A stretch of 64,000 nt of DNA from DATLLN01 sp963809205 (GTDB taxonomy: Bacteria; Actinomycetota; Thermoleophilia; Gaiellales; JAICJC01), in contig CAWEIS010000004.1 of the NCBI GenBank assembly GCA_963809205.1, positions 310,001 through 374,000 of the forward strand. Direction: 5' to 3'. Position 1 is the stretch's first letter, and each line of letters begins with the position of its first letter. Shown one piece after another: positions 26,596 to 36,753 of this stretch. Below the pieces are notes generated by a model, which saw only the letters and a program-made list of their open reading frames with translations, did not search any database and was not told the origin of the DNA. A program made the translations under genes and the position numbers.

Positions 26596-28480
26596 GTTCC
26601 TGCTCGCGACGCTGCTGGCGGCGGCGTTGCTGGCGGCCATGCCCGCCGCCGCGTCGGCGGCGTCCCAGCGGCTGAGCGCCGAGCGGGCGATCGCGATCGC
26701 CTCGTCCGATCCCAAGGTGAGGCCGCTGCTGCTGGCCAACCCCGGCGCCCACTGGGAGGCGGTCTACGACAAGGGCAAGGACACCTGGACGGTCGTGCTG
26801 GAGCCGATCGGCTCGCACCTGGTGCTCGCCACGTACCGGATCGACGACGACGACGGCACGATCATCAAGAGCGATGTCTCGCCGCCCAAGTCGCCGCCGC
26901 GCCTGAACTCGTCGACGGCCGAGCAGCTGGCCCGCCGCCAGCCGAAGCTCCAGGACTGGATCGACCTCTATCCGAAGGTCAGCGCCTCGGCGGCGCTGGG
27001 CGACGACCGGATCTGGACGGTGCGGTTCTACGACACCGACGACAACGAGGTCGCCGAAGTCAAGGTGGACGACAACCGGATGGAGGTCACCGACGTGCGC
27101 ACGGGGCCGCAGGTCGGATGGATGCAGGCGCGCGGGTTGCCCGACACGTACGGGCGGTTGGTCAACCGGTGGTGGCTGCTGGTGCCGATGAGCCTGCTGT
27201 TCATCGCGGGCCTGATGGACTGGCGGCGGCCGCTCTCGCTGCGCACGCTCGACCTGCTGGTGCTGGCGTCGTTCGCGATCTCGCTGCGGTTCTTCAACCA
27301 CGGGGAGATCTTCTGGGCCACGCCGCTGGTCTACCCGCCGATGCTGTACCTGGCCGCGCGGATGACCCGGATCGGCTTCAGCTCGGCGCCCCGGCGCTCG
27401 CCCATCGGGCCGACGCACACGCTGATCCTGGTGGCCGCGATCTTCGCGCTGGTCGGCTTCCGGTTGGGGCTGAACAACCAGAACTCGAACATCCTCGACG
27501 TCGGCTACGCCAGCGTGGTGGGGGCCGACCGGCTGATCGACGGGCGCGCGCCCTGGGGCTCGTTCCCGACGTCGGACGGCACACCGTGCGCCGGCTACCG
27601 GTCGGGCGGCGACCCGGTGGGATACGTCCAGCGCACGTCGGGGCGCTGCGAGTCGCCGGTCTCGACCGGTGGCACCTACGGCCCGGCGGTCTACGTCGCG
27701 TACGTCCCGTTCGTGGCGATCCTCGGGTGGAGCGGCCTGTGGGACGACCTGCCGTCGGCGCACGTCGCCGCATCGGCCTTCGACCTCGCCGCCATCCTCG
27801 GTCTGTTCGTCGCGGGCTGGCGGCTGGGGTCGCGCAGGCTGGGCGTCTTGATGGCGTTCGGCTGGGCGGCCAACCCGTTCACGCTGTACGCGCTCAACCT
27901 GAACACAAACGACGCGCTGGTCGGCGCGCTGCTGGCATGGATGATGGCGCTGCTCGCGCGGCCCGCTGCGCGCGGGGCGATGCTCGCCCTGGCGGCCCTG
28001 TCGAAGCTCTCGCCGTTCTGCCTGGTGCCGCTGATGTTCTCACTCCGCCACCGGCTGGCCACGCTGGCCGGCTTTGCCGCCGCCGGCCTGCTGCTGTGCA
28101 CCACACTGTTCTTCCACGGCGGGTCGCTGCGCACTTTCTGGGACGAGACGATGGGGTACCAGCTCGACCGCGTGACGCCGCTCTCGATCTGGACGCTGCC
28201 CGCGTACCACCCCGGCTGGCCCGACATCGGCTGGCTGCAGCAGGCCGCGCAGGTCGCCGTCGCCCTGGGGCTGCTGCTGCTCGCGGTGCTGCCACGGGGC
28301 CGCAAGGACGCCGCGGCGGTGGCGGCGCTGGCCGGCGCCGCGATGCTGGCGACGCAGATGGTGTCCAGCTACTGGTTCTACCCGTACGTCTGCTGGTGGC
28401 TGCCGCTGGTGCTGCTCGGGCTGCTGTTGCCGCGGGAGAGCGCCCGCCCGGAGCTCACGACTCCGATTCGCGAAGCCTGA
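26564..28480 (+). CDS. Polytopic GT87/DUF2029-like glycosyltransferase with PepSY-like N-domain
   Basis: A 638-residue protein. A signal-like helix (FLLATLLAAALLAAMPAAAS) leads into an extracytoplasmic region of about 160 residues resembling PepSY domains (SAERAIAIASSDPKV, IWTVRFYDTDDNEVAEVKVD). About ten transmembrane helices follow, with a lumenal loop around YGPAVYVAYVPF and LNTNDALVGALLAW, like polyprenyl-phosphate-sugar-dependent mannosyltransferases. The only start that keeps the signal helix is TTG at 26564, overlapping gtrA by 32 bp; this choice is uncertain. Substrate unknown. Its tail overlaps the convergent phosphodiesterase by 26 bp. Confidence 0.7.
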   Translation: MATSSGASVGRFLLATLLAAALLAAMPAAASAASQRLSAERAIAIASSDPKVRPLLLANPGAHWEAVYDKGKDTWTVVLEPIGSHLVLATYRIDDDDGTIIKSDVSPPKSPPRLNSSTAEQLARRQPKLQDWIDLYPKVSASAALGDDRIWTVRFYDTDDNEVAEVKVDDNRMEVTDVRTGPQVGWMQARGLPDTYGRLVNRWWLLVPMSLLFIAGLMDWRRPLSLRTLDLLVLASFAISLRFFNHGEIFWATPLVYPPMLYLAARMTRIGFSSAPRRSPIGPTHTLILVAAIFALVGFRLGLNNQNSNILDVGYASVVGADRLIDGRAPWGSFPTSDGTPCAGYRSGGDPVGYVQRTSGRCESPVSTGGTYGPAVYVAYVPFVAILGWSGLWDDLPSAHVAASAFDLAAILGLFVAGWRLGSRRLGVLMAFGWAANPFTLYALNLNTNDALVGALLAWMMALLARPAARGAMLALAALSKLSPFCLVPLMFSLRHRLATLAGFAAAGLLLCTTLFFHGGSLRTFWDETMGYQLDRVTPLSIWTLPAYHPGWPDIGWLQQAAQVAVALGLLLLAVLPRGRKDAAAVAALAGAAMLATQMVSSYWFYPYVCWWLPLVLLGLLLPRESARPELTTPIREA

Positions 28481-29240
28481 ACGTCTCGATCGACGTCGCA
28501 CGGCCGTCGCTGCCGCACTCGATCACGGCGCCCTCGATGCGCACGTCGTCCTCCGCCGGCTCGAAGCGCGACGGCAGGCCGGTCGTGAACCGGGCGAGGA
28601 TGACGTCGGCGCGGACGCCGATCACCGAGTCGTGCGGCCCGGTCATGCCGGCGTCGGTCAGGTAGGCCGTGCCGCCGGGGAGCACCGTCGGGTCGTTGGT
28701 CTGGATGTGCGTGTGGGTGCCGATCACCGCCGTCGCCGAGCCGTCCAGCAGCCGGCCCATCGCGACCTTCTCGCTGGTCACCTCGGCGTGGAAGTCGACC
28801 AGCACGACCGGCGTGCGCAGCCGCGCCGCCTCGACCAGCGCCGGTCCTGCCTCGAACGGGCTGACCGCCGGCTCCAGGTGCATCCGGCCGAGCAGGTTGA
28901 TGACGGTCACGTCCGTGCCGTCGGCGGCGCGGACGACCGTCTCGCCGCGGCCCGGCGATGCCGCCGGCAGGTTGGCCGGCCGGACGATCCGCGGTTCGGT
29001 GTTCAGGTAGGGGTAGACCTCGCGCTGGCGGTGCGCGTGGTTGCCGAGCGTGATCGCGTCGACGCCGACGCCCAGCAGGCGCTTGCCGATCCGGCTGGTG
29101 ATGCCGACGCCGTCGGCGGCGTTCTCGCCGTTGGCGACCACCAGGTCGAGCGCCAGCTCGTCGCGGAGGCCGGGCAGCCGCTGCTCGACGATCCGCCGGC
29201 CGGGCGCACCGAAGATGTCCGCGATGAACAGGATCCTCAA
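28455..29240 (-). CDS. YmdB-type metallophosphoesterase (2',3'-cyclic nucleotide phosphodiesterase family)
   Basis: A 261-residue calcineurin-fold phosphodiesterase of the Bacillus YmdB family, a dinuclear-metal enzyme on 2',3'-cyclic nucleotides. Seen in order: LFIADIFGAPGRRIVEQRL, VVANGENAADGVGIT, TLGNHAHRQREVYP, LVDFHAEVTSEKVAMG and IGTHTHIQTND, which supply the metal ligands. The start is TTG at 29240, overlapping the upstream gene's stop as TTGA; no better start exists and the coupling supports it. In Firmicutes ymdB sits next to rny; here it follows a degenerate M23-like gene. Confidence 0.85.
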   Translation of the reverse strand: MRILFIADIFGAPGRRIVEQRLPGLRDELALDLVVANGENAADGVGITSRIGKRLLGVGVDAITLGNHAHRQREVYPYLNTEPRIVRPANLPAASPGRGETVVRAADGTDVTVINLLGRMHLEPAVSPFEAGPALVEAARLRTPVVLVDFHAEVTSEKVAMGRLLDGSATAVIGTHTHIQTNDPTVLPGGTAYLTDAGMTGPHDSVIGVRADVILARFTTGLPSRFEPAEDDVRIEGAVIECGSDGRATSIETFRLRESES

Positions 29241-30043
29241 AGCAACGGGCTGGCGCCGGGCGACGGGCCGAGCGAGAGCGAGACGTGGTTGCCCGCGTCC
29301 GCCGTGTACTTGGCCACCGTCTGCTCGAGCACGCCGGAGAGGTCGACGACCTTGCCCAGCGGCGTGCGCGACGCGGTGACCGGGTCGCCCACCTGCAGCG
29401 GCGAGGACTTGGGCAGCCGCAGGGCGCGAACGGTGACGGTGATGGCCGCCGCCCGGTCGGGCCGGATCTGGATGGTCGACCCCCACTGCTTGCCCGACAG
29501 CTCGAACGGCCGGACGGACACGATCACGCCGTCGACCGGCGCGTACACGGTCGTCCCGGCGGGCGCGCCGACGTCCACCGAGCCGGTGTCCGGGCCACTG
29601 GAGGAGTCGTCGATGAAGTAGCGCGGGCCGGGGCTGCTGTCGCCGCCGAACAGGCGGTCGGAGACCCGGGACAGGAAGCCCGCGTTGATCTGATGGCCGG
29701 ACGGCTGCAGCGGCACGACGCCCGCCGTACCGATGCCGTGGTAGACAACGGCGGTGATCCGCTGCTGGCGGATGGGGACGTTCAGCTGCAGCGCAGACGG
29801 GCCACTGGGCCCATAAGTGGCGAGCGGCTCGATCTTCGGGCGGCCGTCCGCGGCCAGGGTCGACGAGCTGACCGCCGCCACGCCTTCGGCGGGTCCGCTG
29901 CTCGAGCCCGAGTGGTAGGTGGCGAACGCCAGGCCGACGGTCAGTGCGGCGGCGATCGCCAGGCCCGCCCTCCGGCGCAGACGGCGTGGCTCCGGACGGC
30001 GGCGCGTCGTGCGCCGGCGCCGCCGGTGGCGAGTCGCTATCAC
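29237..30043 (-). CDS. Membrane-anchored M23-like (lysostaphin-fold) protein, probably inactive
   Basis: A 268-residue protein with an arginine-rich cytosolic start (residues 1-26), one transmembrane helix (AGLAIAAALTVGLAFATY) and an external domain. VDVGAPAGTTVYAPVDGVIV matches the core strand of M23 peptidases, but the metal ligands fail: the usual H-x(n)-D before it reads DTGSVDVG, and the final HxH reads GNHVSLSL. It could be a regulator or binding protein for peptidoglycan hydrolases. GTG 30043 has TACCCT 7 nt upstream. It is coupled to the YmdB-type gene. Confidence 0.65.
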   Translation of the reverse strand: MIATRHRRRRRTTRRRPEPRRLRRRAGLAIAAALTVGLAFATYHSGSSSGPAEGVAAVSSSTLAADGRPKIEPLATYGPSGPSALQLNVPIRQQRITAVVYHGIGTAGVVPLQPSGHQINAGFLSRVSDRLFGGDSSPGPRYFIDDSSSGPDTGSVDVGAPAGTTVYAPVDGVIVSVRPFELSGKQWGSTIQIRPDRAAAITVTVRALRLPKSSPLQVGDPVTASRTPLGKVVDLSGVLEQTVAKYTADAGNHVSLSLGPSPGASPLL

Positions 30044-30117
30044 AGTGGTCAGGGTACCCGAAAACCCGGCGTTTGCTCGTCGATCGTGGCGACCGGGGCC
30101 GCTGCTAGGTTGGGTCG

Positions 30118-31311
30118 ATGGCCGGCGACGCGGTGCGCACGTTCGTGATCCCGCGCTGGGTGCAGCTGGTCGGGCTGCCGCTGGCGGTGATCGGATTGTG
30201 GCAGCTGATCACTGCAGTCAACCACGCGGTGTTCATCTTCATCGTCGCGGCGTTGATCGCGATCCTGCTGAACCCGATCGTCCGCGCGTTCATGCGCTTC
30301 GGGCTCCCGCGGTCGCTGGCCGTGTTCATCGTCTACGGCCTGTTCGCCGTCGCGATCGCCAGCACGGCCGTGATCGTCGCCACCGTCGTCGCCGACCAGG
30401 TCAGCTCCGTATCGAGCATCGTCGAGGAGGAGTTCAACACCCCGGCCGGGGGCGGCGAGACGCCGGCGGAGGTGCGCATCGACCGTCTGCAGGACTGGCT
30501 CGACTCCCACGGCCTGGAGCAGGTCAAGGTGCGCGACCTGGGGAACCAGGCGATCGACCGGATCCGCTCGATCGATCTCCAGGAGTACACAGGCAAGGCG
30601 GTCGGCATCGCCCAGGGCGTGGCGATCGGCGTGTTCGAGAGCCTGTTCAACGTCGTGCTGGTGATCGTCATCTCGATCTACATGCTGCTCGACGCCGACC
30701 GGCTGTCCCGGTTCCTGCGCAGCCGCTTCCACGGCGACGACCCGTCCGACGATCTGATCGCCCGGTGCGAGAAGGCGCTGATCGCGTACGTCCGCGGGCA
30801 GGTCACGGTGTCGCTGGTGATCGGGGCGACCGCGGGCGTCGGCTGCTGGATCCTGGGCGCGATGGGCATCTTCGAGAACGGCGACGACTACGCCATCGCC
30901 TTCGGCGCGTGGGCGGCGGTGACCGAGGTGATCCCCTATGTCGGCCCCTGGCTGGGCGCGATCCCGCCGTTCGTCGTCGCGCTGATCCAGTCGCCGACGG
31001 CGGCCGTCGCGGTGGCGGTGCTGTTCCTGTTCATCCACCAGATCGAGGGCCACATCGTCATCCCCAAGCTGATGGGTGGCGCCGTCGGCGTGCACCCGCT
31101 GGTGGTGATCTTCGCGCTGCTCGCGGCGGCGCAGATCTACGGGATATCCGGCGTGCTGATCGCGCTCCCGCTGGTCGCCGTCGGCCGCGAGGTGATCCAG
31201 TACCTGGGCGAGCGGATCACGCTGGAGAGCTGGCGCGGAGCGCCGCTCCCGGCCGGGCTCCCGGTCGAGGTCGAGGTCGAGCCGCCGGCGCCGCCGGAAG
31301 CTACGCCGTAG
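30118..31311 (+). CDS. AI-2E family transporter (PerM/YdiK-like)
   Basis: A 397-residue membrane protein of the AI-2E exporter family with about eight helices. Characteristic parts: FIVAALIAILLNPIVRAF, the extracytoplasmic region at residues 95-160, LVIVISIYMLLDADRLSRFL, GQVTVSLVIGATAG, EVIPYVGPWLGAIPPFVVAL and HIVIPKLMGGAVGVHPLVVI. The C-terminal tail is Pro/Glu-rich. Members export autoinducer-2 or act as Na+/H+ antiporters; which applies is unknown. The ATG is 6 nt after TAGGTT (30106-30111). It converges with the XRE-TPR gene, overlapping by 11 bp. Confidence 0.88.
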   Translation: MAGDAVRTFVIPRWVQLVGLPLAVIGLWQLITAVNHAVFIFIVAALIAILLNPIVRAFMRFGLPRSLAVFIVYGLFAVAIASTAVIVATVVADQVSSVSSIVEEEFNTPAGGGETPAEVRIDRLQDWLDSHGLEQVKVRDLGNQAIDRIRSIDLQEYTGKAVGIAQGVAIGVFESLFNVVLVIVISIYMLLDADRLSRFLRSRFHGDDPSDDLIARCEKALIAYVRGQVTVSLVIGATAGVGCWILGAMGIFENGDDYAIAFGAWAAVTEVIPYVGPWLGAIPPFVVALIQSPTAAVAVAVLFLFIHQIEGHIVIPKLMGGAVGVHPLVVIFALLAAAQIYGISGVLIALPLVAVGREVIQYLGERITLESWRGAPLPAGLPVEVEVEPPAPPEATP

Positions 31312-32695
31312 GCTCGGAGTGCGCCGCCGAGCTGGAGACGCCGGACTGCGGCGTCGGCGCCAGCGCGTCCTGGTTGGACGGCGCCAGGTCGGCCGCCAGC
31401 TCGAATGCCTCGAGCGCGGCCTCCGCCCGGCCCATCCGCTTCAGGAACTTGCCGTACCAGCGGTACGCCTTCGCCAGCTCGCGCGTCCAGCCGGTCTGCC
31501 GGTGGATCGCGTCGATGGCGGCGGTGTACGCCCACTCGGCGCGCTCGCCGTCGCCCAGCTCGTCGTAGACGCGGGCGAGCACGAGGTACGCGTCGCCCAG
31601 CTGCCCGGGCACGGCGCCGGTGGCCAGCAGCTCCACGCCCTCGCGGGCGCGGGTCGCCGCCTCCTCGCGCTGGCCGCGCTGGAGGGCGAGGCGCGCCTCC
31701 TCGACGACCACGAAGCCGAGGTCGACCGAGCTCGGCCGGGCGCCGAGCAGCGTGCGGGCCGCCTCGAGGTGGGTGGCCGCGCGGTCGGTCTCGGCCGCGT
31801 CGAGCAGGTTCTGTGCGTACAGCAGGTGCGCGTCGGACAGCGCGTCGTTGTCGTCCATCAGCTCGTAGATGGCGAGTGCGCGGTCGGCGTAGGCAATGGC
31901 CTGGGTGACCTGGCCGGTCGACGCGTACAGCCGTGACAACGAGTAGTAGGCGCGGGCCCGGCTGCGCAGGTCGATCTCCTCGGCGCCGTCCTGCAGCGCC
32001 GCGGCCAGTACCGTGCCGGCGCTGCCGAAGTCCCCGGCGTCGGCGTAGGACTGGCTGAGCAGCAGCGTGTAGCGCACGATCTTGGCCGTGTCGCGCTCGG
32101 GCAGGCCGCGCAGCCGCTCGATGCAGTCGGCCAGCAGCGCGATGGCGCGCGCGGAGTCGCCGCTTGAGACGTGCAGCCGCGCGAGCTCGATGTAGAGGTC
32201 GGGGCGCTGCGCCGGGTGCGGGGGCACGCCGGTGTCCAGCGCTGCGGTCAGCAGCTCGAGCGCGGTCTCGTCGCGGCCGCGACGGGCGGCGATCAGTCCG
32301 AGGCCCTCGTACGCCTCGCTGATCCGCTCCGCGTCGGCGTCGACCTGCGCCTCGCGAAGAACGCCGCGCAGCAGCTCCTCGGCCTGCTCGTACTGCTCCA
32401 GCCGGATCATCATCATCGCGTCGAGCACCTCGAGCGAGCGCGACCTGTCGCTGCTCGAGACCTCGCCCAGCAACTCCTCGACGGTGACGCCGAGCCGGCT
32501 GGCGATCTCGCGCAGCACCCGGGGGCTGGGCCTGCGGTCGCCTGACTCGATCCGTGCGAGGTAGCTGTAGGAGCAGCCGTCGAACGAGAGATCGCGCTGT
32601 GTCATCGCGCGCTTTCGGCGCAAATGCCGGATGCGTGCGCCCAGCTTGCGCAGCGCTTCGTTCGAATAGTCAAGTTCTTGATCGAGCTGGTCCAT
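31301..32695 (-). CDS. XRE-type HTH regulator with C-terminal TPR array
   Basis: A 464-residue protein: an N-terminal XRE/Cro HTH (about residues 18-76, with RKRAMTQRDLSFDGCSYSYL then ARIESGDRRPSPRVLREIAS), followed by roughly eight TPR-like helical repeats (for example DLYIELARLHVSSGDSARAI, RAYYSLSRLYASTGQVTQAI, ELAKAYRWYGKFLKRMGRAE). This layout matches peptide- or metabolite-sensing regulators such as the RRNPP and Actinobacterial TPR-XRE types. It is divergent from hemB with 82 bp between starts, so it may control haem synthesis as well as itself; that is inference from position. Confidence 0.82.
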   Translation of the reverse strand: MDQLDQELDYSNEALRKLGARIRHLRRKRAMTQRDLSFDGCSYSYLARIESGDRRPSPRVLREIASRLGVTVEELLGEVSSSDRSRSLEVLDAMMMIRLEQYEQAEELLRGVLREAQVDADAERISEAYEGLGLIAARRGRDETALELLTAALDTGVPPHPAQRPDLYIELARLHVSSGDSARAIALLADCIERLRGLPERDTAKIVRYTLLLSQSYADAGDFGSAGTVLAAALQDGAEEIDLRSRARAYYSLSRLYASTGQVTQAIAYADRALAIYELMDDNDALSDAHLLYAQNLLDAAETDRAATHLEAARTLLGARPSSVDLGFVVVEEARLALQRGQREEAATRAREGVELLATGAVPGQLGDAYLVLARVYDELGDGERAEWAYTAAIDAIHRQTGWTRELAKAYRWYGKFLKRMGRAEAALEAFELAADLAPSNQDALAPTPQSGVSSSAAHSEPTA

Positions 32696-32765
32696 GCCCA
32701 GTACCCCCGCAGGTCGATTCCTGGCAAGCGTATCGCCGCTGCAGAGGCATGTAAAGGGCCGCGAC

Positions 32766-32771
32766 TAGAAT
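32766..32771 (+). promoter_or_regulatory. TAGAAT -10 box of hemB, leaderless geometry
   Basis: TAGAAT ends 6 nt before the hemB ATG at 32778. With normal -10 to start-site spacing, the transcript would begin at the start codon. No convincing -35 is seen. The 82-bp gap to the divergent XRE-TPR gene leaves room for one regulator. Confidence 0.55.
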
Positions 32772-32777
32772 GACCGC

Positions 32778-33736
32778 ATGGGTTTCCCGGCCACCAGGAT
32801 GCGCCGATTGCGGCGCACGGACGCGCTTCGGTCGATGGTCAGGGAGACGCGCCTGTCGCCCGCCGACATGATCGCTCCGCTGTTCGTGCGGCACGGGTCG
32901 GGCCTGCGCGAGCCGATCCCCTCGATGCCTGGCCAGTACCACCTTTCCGTGGACGAGCTGGTGTCGGAGTGCTCCGAGCTGCACGCTATCGGCGTCCCCG
33001 CGGTGATCCTCTTCGGGTTGCCGGCGTACAAGGACGAGGCGGCCGCCGAGGCGTATGCGGAGGACGGGATCGTCCAGCTCGGCCTGCGCGCCGTGCGCGA
33101 GGCGGTGCCCGACATGATCCTGATCACCGACGTCTGTCTTTGTCAGTACATGTCCCACGGTCACTGCGGCGTGCTGCTCGATGGGCAGGTTGACAACGAC
33201 GTCACGCTGGAGCTGCTCGCGCAGGTCGCGGTGTCGCACGCGCTGTCCGGCGCGGATGTCGTGGCGCCCTCCGACATGATGGACGGCCGCGTCGCCGCGA
33301 TCCGCGGCGCCCTGGACGGCGAGCGGCTGTCCGGCACGGCGATCCTGGCCTACAGCGCGAAGTTCGCATCCGCCTTCTACGGCCCGTTCCGCGACGCCGC
33401 GCACTCGGCGCCGCAGGAAGGCGACCGCCGGGGCTACCAGATGGATCCGGCCAACGCGCGGGAGGCGCTGCGCGAGGTCGACCTGGACGTCTCCGAGGGC
33501 GCGGACATGGTGATGGTGAAGCCGGCCATGCCGTACCTGGACGTGCTGCGGCGGGTGCGCGAGACAACGCAGGTGCCCGTTGCCGCCTACCAGGTGAGCG
33601 GCGAGTACGCGATGATCGAGGCCGCCGCGGCGCAGGGCCTGATCGACCGCCGTGGCGCCGTGCTCGAGTCTCTGACGGCGATTCGCCGCGCCGGTGCCGA
33701 CCTGATCCTGACGTACTACGCCGGACAGGTCGCCAA

Positions 33737-33749
<13 letters not shown>
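32778..33749 (+). CDS. hemB: Delta-aminolevulinic acid dehydratase (porphobilinogen synthase)
   Basis: A 323-residue enzyme joining two 5-aminolevulinates into porphobilinogen, in the cytosol. The two Schiff-base lysines are visible: AILAYSAKFASAFYGPFR (Lys about 195) and MVMVKPAMPYLDVL (Lys about 248). DVCLCQYMSHGHCG supplies the zinc cysteines, so this is the Zn-type enzyme. It is followed with a 13-bp overlap by hemL, forming the start of a haem operon; hemA, hemC and hemD are not in this window. Confidence 0.96.
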
Positions 33750-35010
<1,261 letters not shown>

Positions 35011-35014
<4 letters not shown>

Positions 35015-35430
35015 GCGTGCTGGCCGAGATCGGCCGTCGCGCGGCGGCCGAGAGCCCGCTGTGGTCGGCCACAGTGCTGCCCGACGAGCCGCCCCAGGCG
35101 GAGTACGCGGGCCGGTGCCCCGACCGCTACCTGCTCGGCGTCGAGATGATCCGCGAGGCCTACCTCCTGCACCACGGCCGGGCTCGCGTCTTCTCCCAGG
35201 ACGACAGCGAGCTGGCGCTGCTCACCGGGGACTACCTGTATGCGGCCGGGCTGGTCGAGATCTGTGCGACCGGCGACGTCGGGGCGGTGGCCGACCTGGC
35301 CGAGCTGATCTCGCGCTGTGCGCGCAACCGCGGCGACGAGACCGGCGACGACGAGATCGCCTGGGCGGACTGCGTCGCCCGCCTCGGCCGTCGGGACGTC
35401 ACGGCGTCCAGCGGTCGCCGACCGGTGTGA
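35011..35430 (+). CDS. Uncharacterised protein downstream of hemL, remote prenyl-synthase resemblance
   Basis: A 139-residue soluble protein whose ATG overlaps the hemL stop (ATGA), so it belongs to the haem operon. I do not recognise it. The middle part, LALLTGDYLYAAGLVEICAT followed by ADLAELISRCARNRGDE, resembles the helices D-E region of all-alpha polyprenyl diphosphate synthases (GDYLxARA...), but neither DDxxD motif is present. It could be a non-catalytic helper or merely a similar helical fold. The last 32 bp overlap the convergent SDR gene. Confidence 0.6.
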
Positions 35431-36061
35431 CCACCAGCTCGTGCGTCCAGGCGCTGCGGCCCTGCTCGTGCAGGAACAGCACGGCCTTCGCCAGCTCGAC
35501 GGTGTCGATCTTCTCGCCGCCGTCGTCGTCGCCGGCGCCGCCGAACGACCCGTCGCAGACGAGCAGAGCCGCGTGCACGCCCTTCGGCTTCAGCTCGTTG
35601 GCGGCGGCCTGGCTGAGCGCGCGCACGCCAGCGGCGCCGGCGCCCCACGGCGCCCTGCCGGGCAACGCCCGCCGCGCCGAGCCGCCGGTCACCTGGACGA
35701 TGGTGCCGGCGCCGCGCTCGGCGAGCTTCCCGCCGCACGTCCGGTAGAACCCGAACACCTCCGGCAGCACCTGCTCGGTGTAGGGCTGCATGGCGTCGTC
35801 GTCGGTGGTGATCAGGTCGCCGCCGCCGAACCGGCCCTTCGGTGAGACGGCGTTGACCGCCAGATCGAAGTCGCCTGCCTCCTCGACCGCGCGGCGCATC
35901 TCGTCGAGCTGGGTGGCGTCGGCAAGGACGCCGTTGCCGGGAAAGGCATCGACGGTGTCCTGGGTGCGGGCGACGCCGGTCGCCGTCCACCCGCGTTCCA
36001 TCAGATGCTCCGCGATCACGCGCCCGAGGTTGCGGGCGCCGAAGACCAGGACGTGCGGCAT
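35399..36061 (-). CDS. SDR-fold NAD(P)-binding protein lacking the YxxxK pair
   Basis: A 220-residue short-chain dehydrogenase/reductase fold. The nucleotide loop is VLVFGARNLGRVIAEHL, the acidic turn VLADATQLDEM, and the NAG-like strand LAVNAVSPKGRFGG. The strand before the active site reads TIVQVTGGSARRALPG with a Ser, but where Tyr-x-x-x-Lys is expected it has APWGAGAAGVRALSQ. The catalytic tyrosine and lysine seem to be missing, so it may bind NAD(P) without reducing a substrate. It sits 4 bp downstream of lemA. Confidence 0.72.
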   Translation of the reverse strand: MPHVLVFGARNLGRVIAEHLMERGWTATGVARTQDTVDAFPGNGVLADATQLDEMRRAVEEAGDFDLAVNAVSPKGRFGGGDLITTDDDAMQPYTEQVLPEVFGFYRTCGGKLAERGAGTIVQVTGGSARRALPGRAPWGAGAAGVRALSQAAANELKPKGVHAALLVCDGSFGGAGDDDGGEKIDTVELAKAVLFLHEQGRSAWTHELVVTPVGDRWTP

Positions 36062-36065
36062 CGGG

Positions 36066-36716
36066 CTACGAGGTCGCCGGCGGTGGATCCGCGGGCGGCG
36101 GTGGATCGGCCGGAGTTGTCGGCGCCGGGTCGGGTGTCGCGGCTACGGACGGTGGGTCGGAGAAGCTGACGCGCACGGGCTCGCGGTCGGCCGGCGTCTC
36201 GATCTCGAAGAAGTCCCGCTTGGTGAACCCGCCGAAGCCGGCGATCACCGAGTTGGGAAACGTCTGGATCTTGGTGTTGTACGACTGGACGTTGCCGTTG
36301 TAGATGCGCCGCGAGGCGGAGATCTGGTCCTCGGTGTTGGTCAGCTCGGCCTGCAGCTGCTGGAAGTTCTCCGTCGCGCGGAGCTGCGGGTAGGCCTCGG
36401 CGACCGCGAACAGCCGGCCCAGTGCCTGGCCGAGGATGCCCTCGGCGGCGCCCGACGCCGCCGGGCCGCTGGCCTGCATCGCCTGCGCGCGGGCGTTGGT
36501 CACCGCCTCGAACACGCCCTTCTCGTGCGCGGCGTAGCCCTTGACGGTTTCGACGAGGTTCGGGATCAGGTCATGCCGCCGCTTCAGCTGGACGTCGATG
36601 CCGCTCCAGGCCTCGTCCACCATGTTGCGGCTGCGGACCATTCCGTTGTACGCGAGGACGCCGTACAGCACGATCAGTGCGACGACGACCAGGACGATGA
36701 TCAGCACAGTTCCCAT
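36066..36716 (-). CDS. LemA family protein
   Basis: A 216-residue membrane-anchored LemA protein. It has one N-terminal helix (LIIVLVVVALIVLYGVLAYN), then the conserved block SRNMVDEAWSGIDVQLKRRH and LIPNLVETVKGYAAHEKGVF, and the coiled helices ending IYNGNVQSYNTKIQTFPNSV. The C-terminus is a proline-rich tail. The family role is unknown; it is often beside membrane zinc proteases or TPM proteins, which are not found here. The start follows a good AAAGGAG ribosome site. Confidence 0.92.
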   Translation of the reverse strand: MGTVLIIVLVVVALIVLYGVLAYNGMVRSRNMVDEAWSGIDVQLKRRHDLIPNLVETVKGYAAHEKGVFEAVTNARAQAMQASGPAASGAAEGILGQALGRLFAVAEAYPQLRATENFQQLQAELTNTEDQISASRRIYNGNVQSYNTKIQTFPNSVIAGFGGFTKRDFFEIETPADREPVRVSFSDPPSVAATPDPAPTTPADPPPPADPPPATS

Positions 36717-36753
36717 TGGACTCCTTTCGGCGTCATCATAGGTGTTGACGGCG

